From: JBKQVT01 sp963804825
GTDB lineage: Bacteria > Planctomycetota > Planctomycetia > Pirellulales > Thermoguttaceae
Assembly: GCA_963804825.1 (NCBI GenBank)
Contig: CAWDRV010000004.1
Span: 496,001-560,000 of the forward strand
Length of the DNA stretch: 64,000 nt
Direction: 5' to 3'
The notes under the pieces are model-generated. The model was not told the origin of the DNA. It saw only the letters and a program-made list of their open reading frames with translations, and ran no database searches. Made by a program: the position numbers and the translations under genes. Each line of letters opens with the position of its first letter. Position 1 is the first letter of the stretch. Shown here piece after piece: positions 10,594 through 20,183 of the stretch.

Positions 10594-11190
10594 ATGGCAC
10601 GGACACCGACCGTATTCCTGGTGGATGACGACGCCGGATCGGTCCAAACGATCCGGTCGTTGCTCGAACCGGCAGGCCTCCTGGTGTGCCGGTTCCCGTG
10701 CGTGAGCGAGTTTCTGGAGAACTATTCGCCGGGAACGCCGGGGTGCCTCATTCTCGACGTGCGCGTGCCAGACGCCGACGGCCTGGAGGTCCTGGAACGA
10801 CTTGCGGCCAGCGACGTCTCTCTGCCGATCATCATCGTCACCGGCGGCGGCGACGTTCGCAGTTGTGCCCGGGCCTTCAAAATGGGAGTGGTCGATTTCT
10901 TGCAGAAGCCCGTCGACGAAAGCGAACTGCTCGATTGCGTCCTGAAGACCATGGCCTGGGGCGCCGGTTTGCCGGAATGCATTTCCCCCCGGATGCGAAC
11001 CGAAGCGTTGTCGCAACTGACCCAGCGGGAGAAGGGGGTGTTCGAACTCCTGGTGACGGGCAAGACGCTCAAGCAAATCGCCGCGCGTTTCGGGGTGACG
11101 GTTCAATCGGTTTGGAAACACCAGCAGCACATTTTTCACAAGTTCAACGTGCAGAATGGGGTCGAGCTTGCAAACATGATGAAAAACTGA
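10594..11190 (+). CDS. FixJ/NarL-type response regulator
   Basis: A 198-residue two-domain regulator. The receiver (TVFLVDDDAGSVQT; phospho-acceptor in LILDVRVPDADGLE; VTGGGDV; Lys in FLQKPVDES) is followed by a LuxR-type helix-turn-helix (LTQREKGVFELLVTGKTLKQIAARFGV). ATG 10594 gives the usual FixJ start; an upstream in-frame TTG at 10564 would add ten residues. It lies just ahead of the TonB receptor/YfiR genes on the same strand and may control them. No matching histidine kinase is in the window. Confidence 0.88.
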   Translation: MARTPTVFLVDDDAGSVQTIRSLLEPAGLLVCRFPCVSEFLENYSPGTPGCLILDVRVPDADGLEVLERLAASDVSLPIIIVTGGGDVRSCARAFKMGVVDFLQKPVDESELLDCVLKTMAWGAGLPECISPRMRTEALSQLTQREKGVFELLVTGKTLKQIAARFGVTVQSVWKHQQHIFHKFNVQNGVELANMMKN

Positions 11191-11243
11191 GGAAGTCCGC
11201 CGGGCAGATTGATCCCAAGGATTCGGGACAGCGACGGCGGACG

Positions 11244-11296
11244 ACAAAGTGCGTCGCGGCGGCGCGGCACGGCCGTGCCAAGACGCGGCACTTTGT
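11244..11296. repeat. Imperfect long hairpin between regulator and TonB receptor
   Basis: The arms ACAAAGTGC and GCACTTTGT enclose further complementary G/C-rich blocks (GCGGC, GCACGGCCGTGC). There is no T-run on either strand, so it is not a classical terminator. It sits 18 bases before the receptor start, where it could affect translation or read-through. Confidence 0.6.
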
Positions 11297-11313
11297 AAAA
11301 GGACACGGAAGTC

Positions 11314-13418
11314 ATGATGAAACCCGCGAGTGATCGGCGTCTGTTGTGGCCGTGGGTTTCGACGCTCCTGGTGGCCGTGGTCGCGGCCACGGGCCGGGCG
11401 CAAGATGCTCCAGGAATCGCGCAGCCGGCGGCCGACCCGTCCGCGGCCGCCTCGCCCGCGCAGCCCCCGAACCTCGACAAGTTGTTGGACATGGCCGAGA
11501 AGGACATGGGCCAACTCTCGCAGGTCCAGGTGCGGGGCACCGATTCGCCGTCTCTGGACATGCCGGTCTCCAGCGTATCGCGCAGGAGAGCACGGTGGGT
11601 CAGTCTCCGGCGGCGGTCTTCGTGATCACCAACGAAATGATCCGCCGCAGCGGCGCCAAGACCATTCCGGAAGTGCTGCGCATGGTGCCGGGCGTGGAAG
11701 TGGCGCAGATCGATTCCAACAAGTGGGCCGTTTCCATCCGGGGATTCGCCGGACGGTTCACCAACAACCTGTTGGTGCAGATCGACGGACGGACCGTGTA
11801 CGACCCGCTCTTCAGCGGCGTTTTTTGGGACGTCCAAGACGTAATCCTCGAAGACGTGGAGCGGATCGAGGTGATCCGCGGCCCCGGGGCCACGGTGTGG
11901 GGCGCCAATGCGGTCAACGGCGTCATCAACATCATCACCAAGAGCGCCAAGGACACCCAGGGCGTCTATTTTGAGAGCGGCGCCGGGTCGCATGAGAACG
12001 GATTCTCCTCGATGCGCTACGGCGGTCGGATCGGGGAGGACCTCGACTATCGAATTTACGGCAAATGGTTCGAGACCGGCGACTACTTCTCCCCGGGCTT
12101 CGATGCAACCGACGCCTGGCGGCAGGTCCACGGCGGATTCCGCATGGACTGGCGCGCCAGTTGCCAAGACACCATCACCTTCCAAGGCGACTATTACAAC
12201 GGCTACGACGGCGATGAGTCCATGTTCCCCACGATGACGCCGCCGGACTATGAGGTCCTGGAACATGACAGCACCCACGTGTCGGGCGACAACGTCCTGC
12301 TCAATTGGCGGCGGGTGCTCGATGAACGCTCGGACTGGACCGCCAAGGTCTATTACGACCAGAGCCAACGCCACTGGCCGACGTATGGTTTCGGCGAAGA
12401 CCAGAACACCTTCGATTTTGATTTCCAGTATCGCTTTCCCCTGGGGGAGCGGAACGAGGTGATTTGCGGCACCGGTTATCGCAACGTGATGGACAGCACC
12501 TATGGCAACGACACGATCGCCATTGTCCCCGCGGAAAGCACCATCAATCTTTACAGTTGCTTTGTCCAGGACCAGTTCACCGTCAAGGAAGACCTGTGTT
12601 TCCTGACCGTTGGGTCGAAGTTCGAGCGCGACGATTACACGGGCTTCGAGTGGGAGCCGACGATTCGGCTGTTGCTGACGCCCAGCAAGCAGTATTCGTT
12701 GTGGGGAGCCGTGTCGCGTGCCGTCCGCACGCCGTCGATCGGCGAGGAAGGCGCGCAGATTGTGTCCTTGCCCGCTTACCCGCAAACGCCCCTTTTCCCC
12801 TTGCTTCTCGGCAACCGCAATTTGCTCTCTGAAGAGCTGATCGCCTACGAGGCGGGGGTGCGCGGCCAGCCGACGGAGAAATTCTCTTGGGACCTGGCCG
12901 TCTTCCTCAACGATTACAACCGTCTGATCACGCCGCTGCCCACCGGGCAGATCGGCCCGTTTATTACGGCGCCCGTATTCAACGCCGTGAGAGGCGACAC
13001 GTACGGCTTCGAGCTGGCCAGCAGCTATAAAATCACGGAGGCTTGGCAGGTCCGGGCCGCCTATTCCTTCCTTGTCATGGACCTTCAGCCGCTGCCCGAC
13101 ACCACCGCACCCCAAGACTGGGAAGGCCAGAGTCCGCACAACGAGCTTTACGTGCATTCCACCTTTGACCTTGGGCATCACTGGGAACTCGATCTGATCG
13201 GCCGCTATGTCGACAACCTTCCGAACTTCGGGGTCTCCAAGTACATCGTCGGCGACGTCCGCCTGGCCTGGCATCCCAACAAGAACCTGGAACTGTCCGT
13301 CGTGGGACGCAATTTGGGCAACGGCAAATTTTTCGAGTTCGGCAACGACAACATCTTGGGCGCCGTGGCGACCGAGGTCGTTCCGGAGGTCTACGGCCAA
13401 CTGGCGTTGCGTTACTAG
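11314..13418 (+). CDS. TonB-dependent outer-membrane receptor (one frameshift)
   Basis: Starts at ATG 11314 with a signal peptide (WPWVSTLLVAVVAATGRAQ) and is about 700 residues long. After a short N-terminal segment (LDMAEKDMGQLSQVQV) come the plug domain (SPAAVFVITNEMIRRSGAKT, VLRMVPGVEVAQI, IRGFAGRFTNNLLVQIDGR, VERIEVIRGPGATVWG, VINIITKSA) and a 22-strand-type barrel. A missing base near 11578 separates the first ~90 residues from the plug; the downstream frame is continuous to an aromatic end (QLALRY), as expected for an outer-membrane barrel. It lies 16 bases upstream of the YfiR gene, a pairing seen repeatedly in Planctomycetota and Proteobacteria. The substrate is unknown. Confidence 0.85.
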
Positions 13419-13434
13419 GCGTATCAAGAGCAAG

Positions 13435-14103
13435 ATGGATCCAAAGATGGCGAGCACCGCGGAACCAAACAACGATCGAGCCGCCCGCCCGCGCCGTCGC
13501 GGGCCGAAACGCCTGTCGGCGCTGGCGGCGGCGATCGTGCTGGCCGCCCTGTCGGCGACGTGGTTCCCGGGAACGTCCGCGCAAGAGCAACCGGCGGCCG
13601 CCCCGGCCGGCCTGCCCGACGAATACAGCGTCAAGGCGGCGTTTCTCTACGCCTTCGGCCGGTTCGTGGAATGGCCGACCGGCGCGCTGGGCAAGGCCAC
13701 CGACCCGTTCGCGATCGGCATCGTGGGAGAAGACTCTTTTGGGGACGTGTTGAAGAAGATTGCCGCGAAGAAGACCCTTCAGGACCGGCGTATTGTGGTC
13801 CGCCGGTTTGCGGCCCCGGACGATTATCGTGCGACGTGTCAGATTCTGTTCGTGAGCCGTTCCCTCACCGGCGAGCAGCAGGCGGCGATTCTGAAGAAGA
13901 CGGAGGGCAGTCCGGTGCTTGTGGTCGGCGAGACGCCCGGTTTTGCGGAGAAGGGGGGCATCATCAATTTCTATGCGGAGGAAGATCGCATCCGGTTTGA
14001 GATCAATGCGGAGGCCGCCCGCAGGGCGCAACTTCACCTGGACGCCCAGTTATTGAACCTGGGAAAAACAGTCGGGGCAGCGCGGCCAACGCCCTCCAAC
14101 TAA
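13435..14103 (+). CDS. YfiR family (DUF4154) periplasmic protein
   Basis: A 222-residue protein from ATG 13435. A basic N-terminus and hydrophobic segment (LSALAAAIVLAALSATWFPG) direct export. The YfiR-family core follows: EYSVKAAFLYAFGRFVEWP, then DPFAIGIVGEDSFGDVL, CQILFVSRSL, SPVLVVGETPGFAEKGGIINF and the terminal INAEAARRAQLHLDAQLLNLGK. In Pseudomonas, YfiR represses the diguanylate cyclase YfiN from the periplasm. Here no YfiN is adjacent, but c-di-GMP genes lie 3-5 kb to the left. It is probably co-transcribed with the TonB receptor and followed by a terminator. Confidence 0.88.
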   Translation: MDPKMASTAEPNNDRAARPRRRGPKRLSALAAAIVLAALSATWFPGTSAQEQPAAAPAGLPDEYSVKAAFLYAFGRFVEWPTGALGKATDPFAIGIVGEDSFGDVLKKIAAKKTLQDRRIVVRRFAAPDDYRATCQILFVSRSLTGEQQAAILKKTEGSPVLVVGETPGFAEKGGIINFYAEEDRIRFEINAEAARRAQLHLDAQLLNLGKTVGAARPTPSN

Positions 14104-14143
14104 GGCGTCGTAACAGAACGAGTTGACCAATCGCGTCCGGGAG

Positions 14144-14168
14144 GACAGGCATTCTTGCCTGTCTTTTT
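14144..14168 (+). terminator. Rho-independent terminator after yfiR-like gene
   Basis: The stem GACAGGCA/TGCCTGTC with a short loop is followed by five T. It lies 40 bases after the YfiR stop. A second weak hairpin (GCCGGACA...TGTCTGGC) follows. It would end transcription of the FixJ-receptor-YfiR block. Confidence 0.75.
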
Positions 14169-14225
14169 CAGCCGGACACGAATGTCTGGCCTCCTGATTC
14201 GGACAGTTTAATTCGTTACGACGGC

Positions 14226-14792
14226 TCACCCACGGCCGCGGAGGCTGAGGATCAGTTCGACCTCGCCGATCGGCATGTTGACGCGGCGGGCGATTTCGGC
14301 CGGTTCATAGCCGTAGTCGGAGAGCATGTAGATTTCCTCCTGGTGGCGACCCTGCGGCGCCGCGCCCGCCGTGGCGTCGCGCTGGGCGGCGCCCTCCGAT
14401 TGCAACGACCACGCTTGCTGGTTGGTCCGGCGCACCGGCTCGTCCGATTGCGCCAGCGCGGCCTCCAGCCGGGCGGCCGCCCGATCGGCCTCCGCCACCA
14501 ACGCCTGCAACGCGCTGATCTTGCTGTCCAACTGGCCGGACAAGTCCCGGGCGGTGTCGTGCATTTGAACCTCCCAGCGATCCCGGTTCTTCGGCTCGTC
14601 GCCCGCGGATCGCGAGTCTTGACCCGCGTGCCGCGTGCCGTGCGACGACGGCGACAATGACGACAACGACGGCGGCGGCTCGCGGTTCCGCCGAGCATAG
14701 TAGCGAGTGGCCCGCAACAGCAAGATTCCCGCAAACACGGACGCGGCAGTCACCAGCCATGGGGTCGCATCTTTAAGTTCTGCCAGAAGCAT
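14226..14792 (-). CDS. Membrane-anchored coiled-coil protein with C-terminal helix-turn-helix-like segment
   Basis: The protein has 188 residues. It has one N-terminal membrane helix (ATPWLVTAASVFAGILLL), a polar linker, a coiled coil (DLSGQLDSKISALQALVAEADRAAARLEAAL), and a conserved C-terminal patch (EEIYMLSDYGYEPAEIARRVNMPIGEVELIL) that looks like a helix-turn-helix. This C-terminal patch is shared with DUF2802/DUF6115-type proteins found near flagellar or envelope genes. It starts 25 bases from the LarC stop and is probably downstream of larC on the same transcript. Function unknown. Confidence 0.65.
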   Translation of the reverse strand: MLLAELKDATPWLVTAASVFAGILLLRATRYYARRNREPPPSLSSLSPSSHGTRHAGQDSRSAGDEPKNRDRWEVQMHDTARDLSGQLDSKISALQALVAEADRAAARLEAALAQSDEPVRRTNQQAWSLQSEGAAQRDATAGAAPQGRHQEEIYMLSDYGYEPAEIARRVNMPIGEVELILSLRGRG

Positions 14793-14816
14793 GATGGCTT
14801 GGGTATCCTCGAAGGA

Positions 14817-16007
14817 TTACGGTTGCCGTTGGACGTCGGTGATTCGGAACGCTTTCTGCGCCGCCTCGTAAACGTCGCGCAGCGGCACGCGGCGTTCCAG
14901 GGCGATGCGGCGGCAGGACTCGAACTCGGGGGCGAAGTGGGCCTGCCCGGCGGCCAACCAGCCGATCTTGCCCTCGACCGCCCCCCAGGGCGTCTGGACC
15001 TGGTGCGATTGCCGCGGCAGCACGCGGCGCACGGCCGTCCAATGGCGCACGCCCAGCGTCGTCGTCTCCTCGAACAAGACGGCCTCCATCGCCTCGACGT
15101 CGGCCGGCCGGCACAGCACCGAGAGCTTCACGCCCGGGCGGTTCTTCTTCATCTGGATGGCCGTCGTGTAAACGTCCAGGGCCCCCGACTCCCACAATCG
15201 CCCGGTGCAGTAACCGATCAGCTCGCCGCTGGCGTCGTCCAGGTTGGTTTCCAGCACGCAGACTTGGCAGTCGGCGTCGGTGTTGGCGGAAGCGGCCTGC
15301 CCCAGCAGCAGCCGCAACACGTTGGGTTGCTGCGGGAGGTCGCGCCGGCCGGCGCCGCAGCCGATCCGCCCGATGGTCATGGCCGGCACGGGACCGAACC
15401 GTCCGGCCAGCGTCGCCACGATGGCGGCCCCGGTCGGCGTGGTCAGTTCGTGGGGAATCGCCGTCTCGGCCAAGGGGATTCCCCGCAGCAATTCCGCCGT
15501 CGCCGGGGCGGGGACGCTGAACTCGCCGTGGGCGATGTGGACGCGGCCCATGCCCGTCGGCACCGGCGAGGCGACGGCCCGCTCGATGCCCAGCAGGTCC
15601 CAGCCCACGGCCGTGCCCACCACGTCGGCAATCGAGTCGGCGGCCCCGACCTCGTGAAAATGCACCTTCTCGACCGCGATGCCGTGGACCTTGGCCTCCG
15701 CCTGGGCCAGGCGCGTGAAAATCTTCCGGGCCAGCTCCCGCTGCCGCGCCGAGAGCCGGCCGGCGTCGATCAGCGCCAAGATGTCGCCCAGGTGGCGATG
15801 GTGGTGTTCGGGCTGGCACTCGACCGTGACCTGGATCGCCCGGATGCCCGATTTCCTCACTTCCTCGGCGATTAGTCGGCAGCCGGGCAGTCCCAGCGAA
15901 CCGATGGCCTCGTTGAGCGAATCGAGCGTCACGCCGGCATCGACCAGCGCGCCGAGCATCATGTCGCCGCTGATGCCGCTGAAACAGTCGAGATAGGCGA
16001 TTTGCAT
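14817..16007 (-). CDS. larC: Nickel-pincer cofactor biosynthesis protein LarC
   Basis: A full-length 396-residue LarC. The N-terminus AYLDCFSGISGDMMLGALVDAG is diagnostic, followed by HHHRHLGDI (metal-binding His cluster), VHFHEVGA, TPTGAAIVATLAG, and the C-terminal METNLDDASGE-like segment (VLETNLDDASGELIGY). LarC is a CTP-dependent nickel insertase that completes the (SCS)Ni pincer cofactor of lactate racemase-family enzymes in the cytoplasm. In other bacteria it may be split in two by a programmed frameshift; here it is a single frame. LarA, LarB and LarE are not in the window. The start is ATG 16007. Confidence 0.93.
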   Translation of the reverse strand: MQIAYLDCFSGISGDMMLGALVDAGVTLDSLNEAIGSLGLPGCRLIAEEVRKSGIRAIQVTVECQPEHHHRHLGDILALIDAGRLSARQRELARKIFTRLAQAEAKVHGIAVEKVHFHEVGAADSIADVVGTAVGWDLLGIERAVASPVPTGMGRVHIAHGEFSVPAPATAELLRGIPLAETAIPHELTTPTGAAIVATLAGRFGPVPAMTIGRIGCGAGRRDLPQQPNVLRLLLGQAASANTDADCQVCVLETNLDDASGELIGYCTGRLWESGALDVYTTAIQMKKNRPGVKLSVLCRPADVEAMEAVLFEETTTLGVRHWTAVRRVLPRQSHQVQTPWGAVEGKIGWLAAGQAHFAPEFESCRRIALERRVPLRDVYEAAQKAFRITDVQRQP

Positions 16008-16319
16008 GAGAGGGAGGCCCTGCTGCGTAACCGTTCGGGTGAACCTATTTTAGGGGATTTTGGCCTGCCGCCAATACCCCGATTTCCGCGCCGTGGGGAG
16101 GCGGAATCCACGAGCCTTGTCCGCGGGCCATTTTGCACATTTGTCGCGCGAAGGTGTGACGTAGGAAGCCGGTCCCCCTCGCTCCAACCCCTGCTGGAGG
16201 GAGATAGGGCTTTGCGTCGGCGTCTCGAACCGGCCCAATTCCCGCTCATGCGTCTTGACCCATGGGGCGAGGCTCGCTAGAGTACCGCCGCGTAAATCGG
16301 CGATCCTTGGACTTCGGCC

Positions 16320-17299
16320 ATGACAGTGACGTTTCTGGACCAGCAAAGCCCGGCCGCGCGGCCGCCGTCCGCCTGGCGCGATCTGCCGCCGCGGATCAAG
16401 GCGTTGTACATCACGACGCGGGGACGGATGGGCGGCTGGCTGGCCGAGGCGTTTGCCGCCGACAGCGCCGTCGAGGTGCTTCTGGAAGAAGCGGTCGGAA
16501 GCGCCGCGGGCCTGGGCCGGCTCCGCGACGAAGTGTTCGACGCCGTCCTGGTCAGCCATGAGCCCGACGAACTGGACGCCCTGGACCTCGTCGAGGGCTA
16601 TCGCACCGGCGGCGCGGACGAACCCATCGTCGTGCTGGGCACGCAGAGCGAGCAGGAAATGGCCGCCCTCTGCTACGAGGTCGGCGCCGACGGCTACGTC
16701 TGCATCCACACCACGACCACGCGGAACCTCATTTGGATCGTCGCCCGGGCCATCCAGCGACGCCAACTCGTCCGCGAAAACCAACACCTCAAACACGCCG
16801 AACAAACCCGGCTGCAACGCGAACACGAAGAGGCCACGCGGCTGATCCAAGAGCAATGGGCGACGCTGGAGGAATCGGCGTCGTCGGCCGGCGCGCCGGC
16901 GCCGGCGGCCCGACGGCCGGACTGCGCGAGTGGCGCATCTCGCTGCCGTCGGAACTGATCGCGCATTACCGCGAGCTGCTCCGGGTCTACGTCATCATGG
17001 GATCGGGCAATCTGAGCTATGAGTTGCGGCGGCTGGCCGAAATGCTGGTGGTTGCCGGACTGACCGCCCGGCAAACCATGCAACTCCATCTGCAAGTGCT
17101 GGAGGAGCTGGTCCACGGCCTGGGCGCCCGCAGCACGCGGCACGTGATGACCCGGGCCGACCTGCTCGCCCTGGAACTGATCGTGCACCTGGCCGAGGGC
17201 TATCGGCGGCGATACCAAGAGCGGACCCACCCGGCCGTGCAACGCCTGTTGCCGGGGTTTGACGGGATGGGGTCGGCAGGGCGTCTTCAATGTCCATAA
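16320..17299 (+). CDS. Pseudo-receiver domain protein with helical output domain (one frameshift)
   Basis: About 325 residues from ATG 16320. Residues 28-150 fold-match a response-regulator receiver (KALYITTRGRMGGWLAEAF; FDAVLVSHEPDELDAL; EPIVVLGTQSEQEM; YEVGADGYVCIHT). The phospho-acceptor Asp is replaced (VSHEP), and so is the conserved Lys, so it is a pseudo-receiver. A coiled coil follows (ENQHLKHAEQTRLQREHEEATRL), then a missing base near 16900, then an all-helical domain (SELIAHYRELLRVYVIMGSG, LRRLAEMLVVAGLTARQTMQ). The end overlaps the convergent toxin gene by 13 bases. The role is unknown; phosphorylation-independent signalling is inferred. Confidence 0.65.
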
Positions 17300-17541
17300 A
17301 CGTCTCGCCGGTGCCCGATCCTGAGCACCAGCACGTCGTCTTCCTGAACCACAAAGATGACCCGAAAGCTGCCCACACGAAGTCTGCGAAGACCCGCGAA
17401 CTGCCCCTTCAGCGGCGGGCAATTATTGGGACGGATCGCCAGTTCCTTCTCAATCTTGGCGAGGACCCGATGCGCCTCCGCCTTGGGAAGGGAAGCCAGG
17501 TCTTTCTCGACGCTCTTCTTGTACGAGATTCTATAGGCCAA
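17287..17541 (-). CDS. RelE/ParE-family toxin
   Basis: An 84-residue RelE/ParE-fold protein (MAYRISYKKSVEKDLASLP; PPLKGQFAGLRRLRVGSFRV; VLVLRIGHRRDVY). The Arg-rich strand GLRRLRVGSFRVIF and the C-terminal RIGHRRDVY match RelE-type mRNA interferases. It starts 11 bases before the antitoxin stop (overlapping), so it is translationally coupled to it. It likely cleaves mRNA at the ribosome when freed; ParE-like gyrase inhibition is a less likely alternative. Confidence 0.88.
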   Translation of the reverse strand: MAYRISYKKSVEKDLASLPKAEAHRVLAKIEKELAIRPNNCPPLKGQFAGLRRLRVGSFRVIFVVQEDDVLVLRIGHRRDVYGH

Positions 17542-17749
17542 GGGACTTCTTCAAATCCCGACCGGAGACGACCGGATCGCTCTGATCGCGCAGACGGTCC
17601 AACGCAATCTGCAAGTCGGCGAACTCGCGGACGTACGTCTCGAGGGCCTTATGGACGTGAAACGACCGGGGACGTTCCGTTTCCGCGGCGATCTGATCCA
17701 GCTCTTTGGCCAGTTCCTCCGGAAGACGAACGGAAAAGACGATGCCCAT
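17531..17749 (-). CDS. Ribbon-helix-helix antitoxin
   Basis: A 72-residue antitoxin. An N-terminal ribbon-helix-helix (IVFSVRLPEELAKELDQIAAETERPRS) should bind DNA, and the C-terminal helix (DRLRDQSDPVVSGRDLKKSLGL) should wrap the toxin. It starts at ATG 17749, six bases after a GAGGTG ribosome site, and precedes the toxin with an 11-base overlap, the normal order for RelBE-type modules. It probably represses its own promoter through the repeats at 17769-17784. Confidence 0.88.
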   Translation of the reverse strand: MGIVFSVRLPEELAKELDQIAAETERPRSFHVHKALETYVREFADLQIALDRLRDQSDPVVSGRDLKKSLGL

Positions 17750-17768
17750 ATTGTCACCTCATGTCTTC

Positions 17769-17784
17769 ATTGTATTACATTGTA
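17769..17784 (-). promoter_or_regulatory. Candidate operator of the toxin-antitoxin pair
   Basis: On the minus strand this reads TACAATGTAATACAAT: a direct repeat of TACAAT four bases apart, containing the near-palindrome TGTAATACA. TACAAT also resembles a -10 box. It lies 20 bases upstream of the antitoxin start, where an RHH protein would bind to autoregulate. Confidence 0.5.
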
Positions 17785-17929
17785 GTCGCAAGTCAACGGC
17801 GAAATAACTGTTTCCGCGGCTCGCACGTTTCCCGCCCCGCGGTCAAAATGACCTTCCTCCCGGCGGCGAATTTTGGTAATAAACTCCGCCTTATCAGAAT
17901 CGCCACATCCCTCTTTCGGGGGTTAGCCC

Positions 17930-20157
17930 ATGAAACGCATCTTCTTCCGCGTTGCTATCCTGGGGGCCGTCGCCACCCTGGGCCTGATCGCCATTGCCCA
18001 GACGCAACGGAGTTCATCGTCTGCCGACAAGGGCAACGAGGCCGGCATGGCCTTCATCTCCGACGACACCGCCGGCCCAGCCTATCTGCCGGCTGACACC
18101 GGCGGCAATCCCCTGCGCGGGGGCAATGCGGCGCCGGCCAGCCCATCGACCAATCCGTCCGCGCCAGGCCTTCTTCCCGCCAGCGACACGGGCGTGCGGC
18201 CGTTGTCGGGCGATGCGACGGCCAGCGACCCGCCGGCCGACGAGCATCCGTTGCGAAAGACGCCGCCGACCGATCCGTTCGCCCGATTGCAGGGCAACTC
18301 GGCGACGTTGCCGGTCCGTCCCGCGGCTGCCCAGGAACCCGCCGTCGCGGCCGCGAATTCGCAATATGGCCAAACCGGTCCCACCTTGGGCACCGGGCCG
18401 ATGATCGTGCCGCCGGGAAACGCGGATCAGCGTGCCCCATCGGCAACCGCGACCAATCCCTCTCTGGGACCGCCGCCGGGCGGCGATCGCTATGTAGCGC
18501 CGGGCGACGATCGTTATACGCCGCCGCCGGCCGCCACGGAGGAAACCCAGGAACCGCGCCGGTTCCGGGCCGATCCGGCCAGTGCGATGCCCAATCCCAC
18601 GACGTTCCGGCACGCGCAATGTCCGGGCCCACGATACCCAATTCAGCGACTTCGGCAGGGGCCTTTTCCGGCGGCGTCGCGTCGGGGCCGCCGCGGATCG
18701 AGACGCGGCCGGTTGACGAACCGTCGGCCGGCATGGACAACCTCGCGTCGCCGGAGGGGACCGGCCAGCCCGGCGGCAGACACCTGGAAGGTCCGCAGAG
18801 CCCGCAACTGACCATTGAAAAGGTCGTTCCGCGGGAGGTTCAGGTCGGCAAGCCGGCCACCTTCCGGATCACGGTCCGCAACACCGGCCAGGCGGTGGCC
18901 GACAACGTCGAGGTCCGCGACCAGATACCGCGCGGCACGCGGTTGTTGGACGCCGCGCCGCGGGCCGCCCGCGGTCCCAACGGCGAAATGACCTGGACCT
19001 TGGGGACCATCAAGCCGGGCGAACAGTCGTCGGTCCAGTTGCAGCTCATGCCGACCGCCGAGGGCGAGATCGGCAGCGTGGCCACCGTTCACTTCGACGC
19101 CGGCGTCTCCGCGCGGACCCTGGCCACGCGACCGAAACTGGTCGTCGAGACCACCGGCGCCGATCGCGTGCTGGTGGGCAACCCGGTGAACCTGACGATC
19201 GTGGTTTCCAATCCGGGCACCGGGGTGGCCAGCGGCGTGGTCTTGGAGGAGCACATTCCCGCCGGATTGCAGCATCCGGCCGGCAGCGAGTTGGAATACA
19301 ACGTGGGCGACCTGCGGCCGGGCGAAAGCCGCAGGCTGGAGTTGCAACTGGCGGCCAATCGGGCGGGCGCGATCACCAACGTGCTGTCCGCCCGCGCTGA
19401 AGGCAACCTGCGGACCGAGGACCGCTTCCGCCTCGAGGTGCTGGCGCCGCGGTTGGACCTTGCGATGACGGGCCCGCGGCGCCGCTACCTGGAGCGAGAG
19501 GCCGTGTACCAGGTGGCGATCTCCAATCCCGGGACCGCGCCCGCCCAGCAGGTCGAGCTGGTCGCCTATCTGCCCAGCGGACTGAAGTTCCTCAGCGCCA
19601 ACAATTCCGGACATTACGAAGCGGCCGGCCACGCGGTGCATTGGCGGCTGGAGGAATTGCCCACGAACCAGAAGGGCGTCGTCGAGTTGGCGACCATGCC
19701 GATCGAGCCGGGCCAGCAGAGCATCAAGCTGCGCGGCACGGCCGCCAAGGGCGTCGTCGCCGAGAAAGAGCAGCCGGTCCTCATCGAAGGCATCGCGTCC
19801 GTGCTCTTCCAGGTGACGCAAGAGGCCAATCCGATCGACGTGGGCGGCCAGACGTCGTACCAGGTCCGCGTGGTCAACCAAGGATCGAAGGCGGCCTCGA
19901 ACGTCCGCGTGGCGGTGTTCTTGCCGCCGGAACTCAAAACCCTTTCCGCGGAAGGTCCCGGCCGGCAGACGATCGACGGCGGCCGCATCGTCTTCGACAG
20001 CCTGGACCGGCTTGCCCCCAAGGCCGAGGCGACGTATCGCGTTCGGGCGCAGGGCCTGCAACCCGGCGACCTGCGGGTCCGCTGCCAATTGCTGACCGAC
20101 GAAATGCAGTCGCCGGTCACCAAGGAAGAGGGCACCCAAGTGCTCGCCGATCCCTAA
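17930..20157 (+). CDS. Secreted DUF11-repeat protein (one frameshift)
   Basis: About 740 residues. Starts at ATG 17930 with a signal peptide (VAILGAVATLGLIAIAQ), then ~220 residues of Pro/Gly/Ala-rich low complexity, then four to five DUF11-type immunoglobulin-like repeats (AVADNVEVRDQIPRGTRLL; GVASGVVLEEHIPAGLQH; APAQQVELVAYLPSGLKFLS; KAASNVRVAVFLPPELKTLS). A missing base at about 18600-18625 separates the low-complexity part from the repeats. DUF11 proteins are cell-surface or secreted structural proteins, common in Planctomycetota where they are suspected envelope components. No sortase or anchor motif is seen at the C-terminus. Confidence 0.78.
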
Positions 20158-20183
20158 TAATATTGTCGTTCTCGCCCTCGGGT

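Noticed and set aside
11136..13634. An 832-residue open frame on the minus strand
   Set aside because: Antisense to the TonB receptor with its clear plug and barrel.
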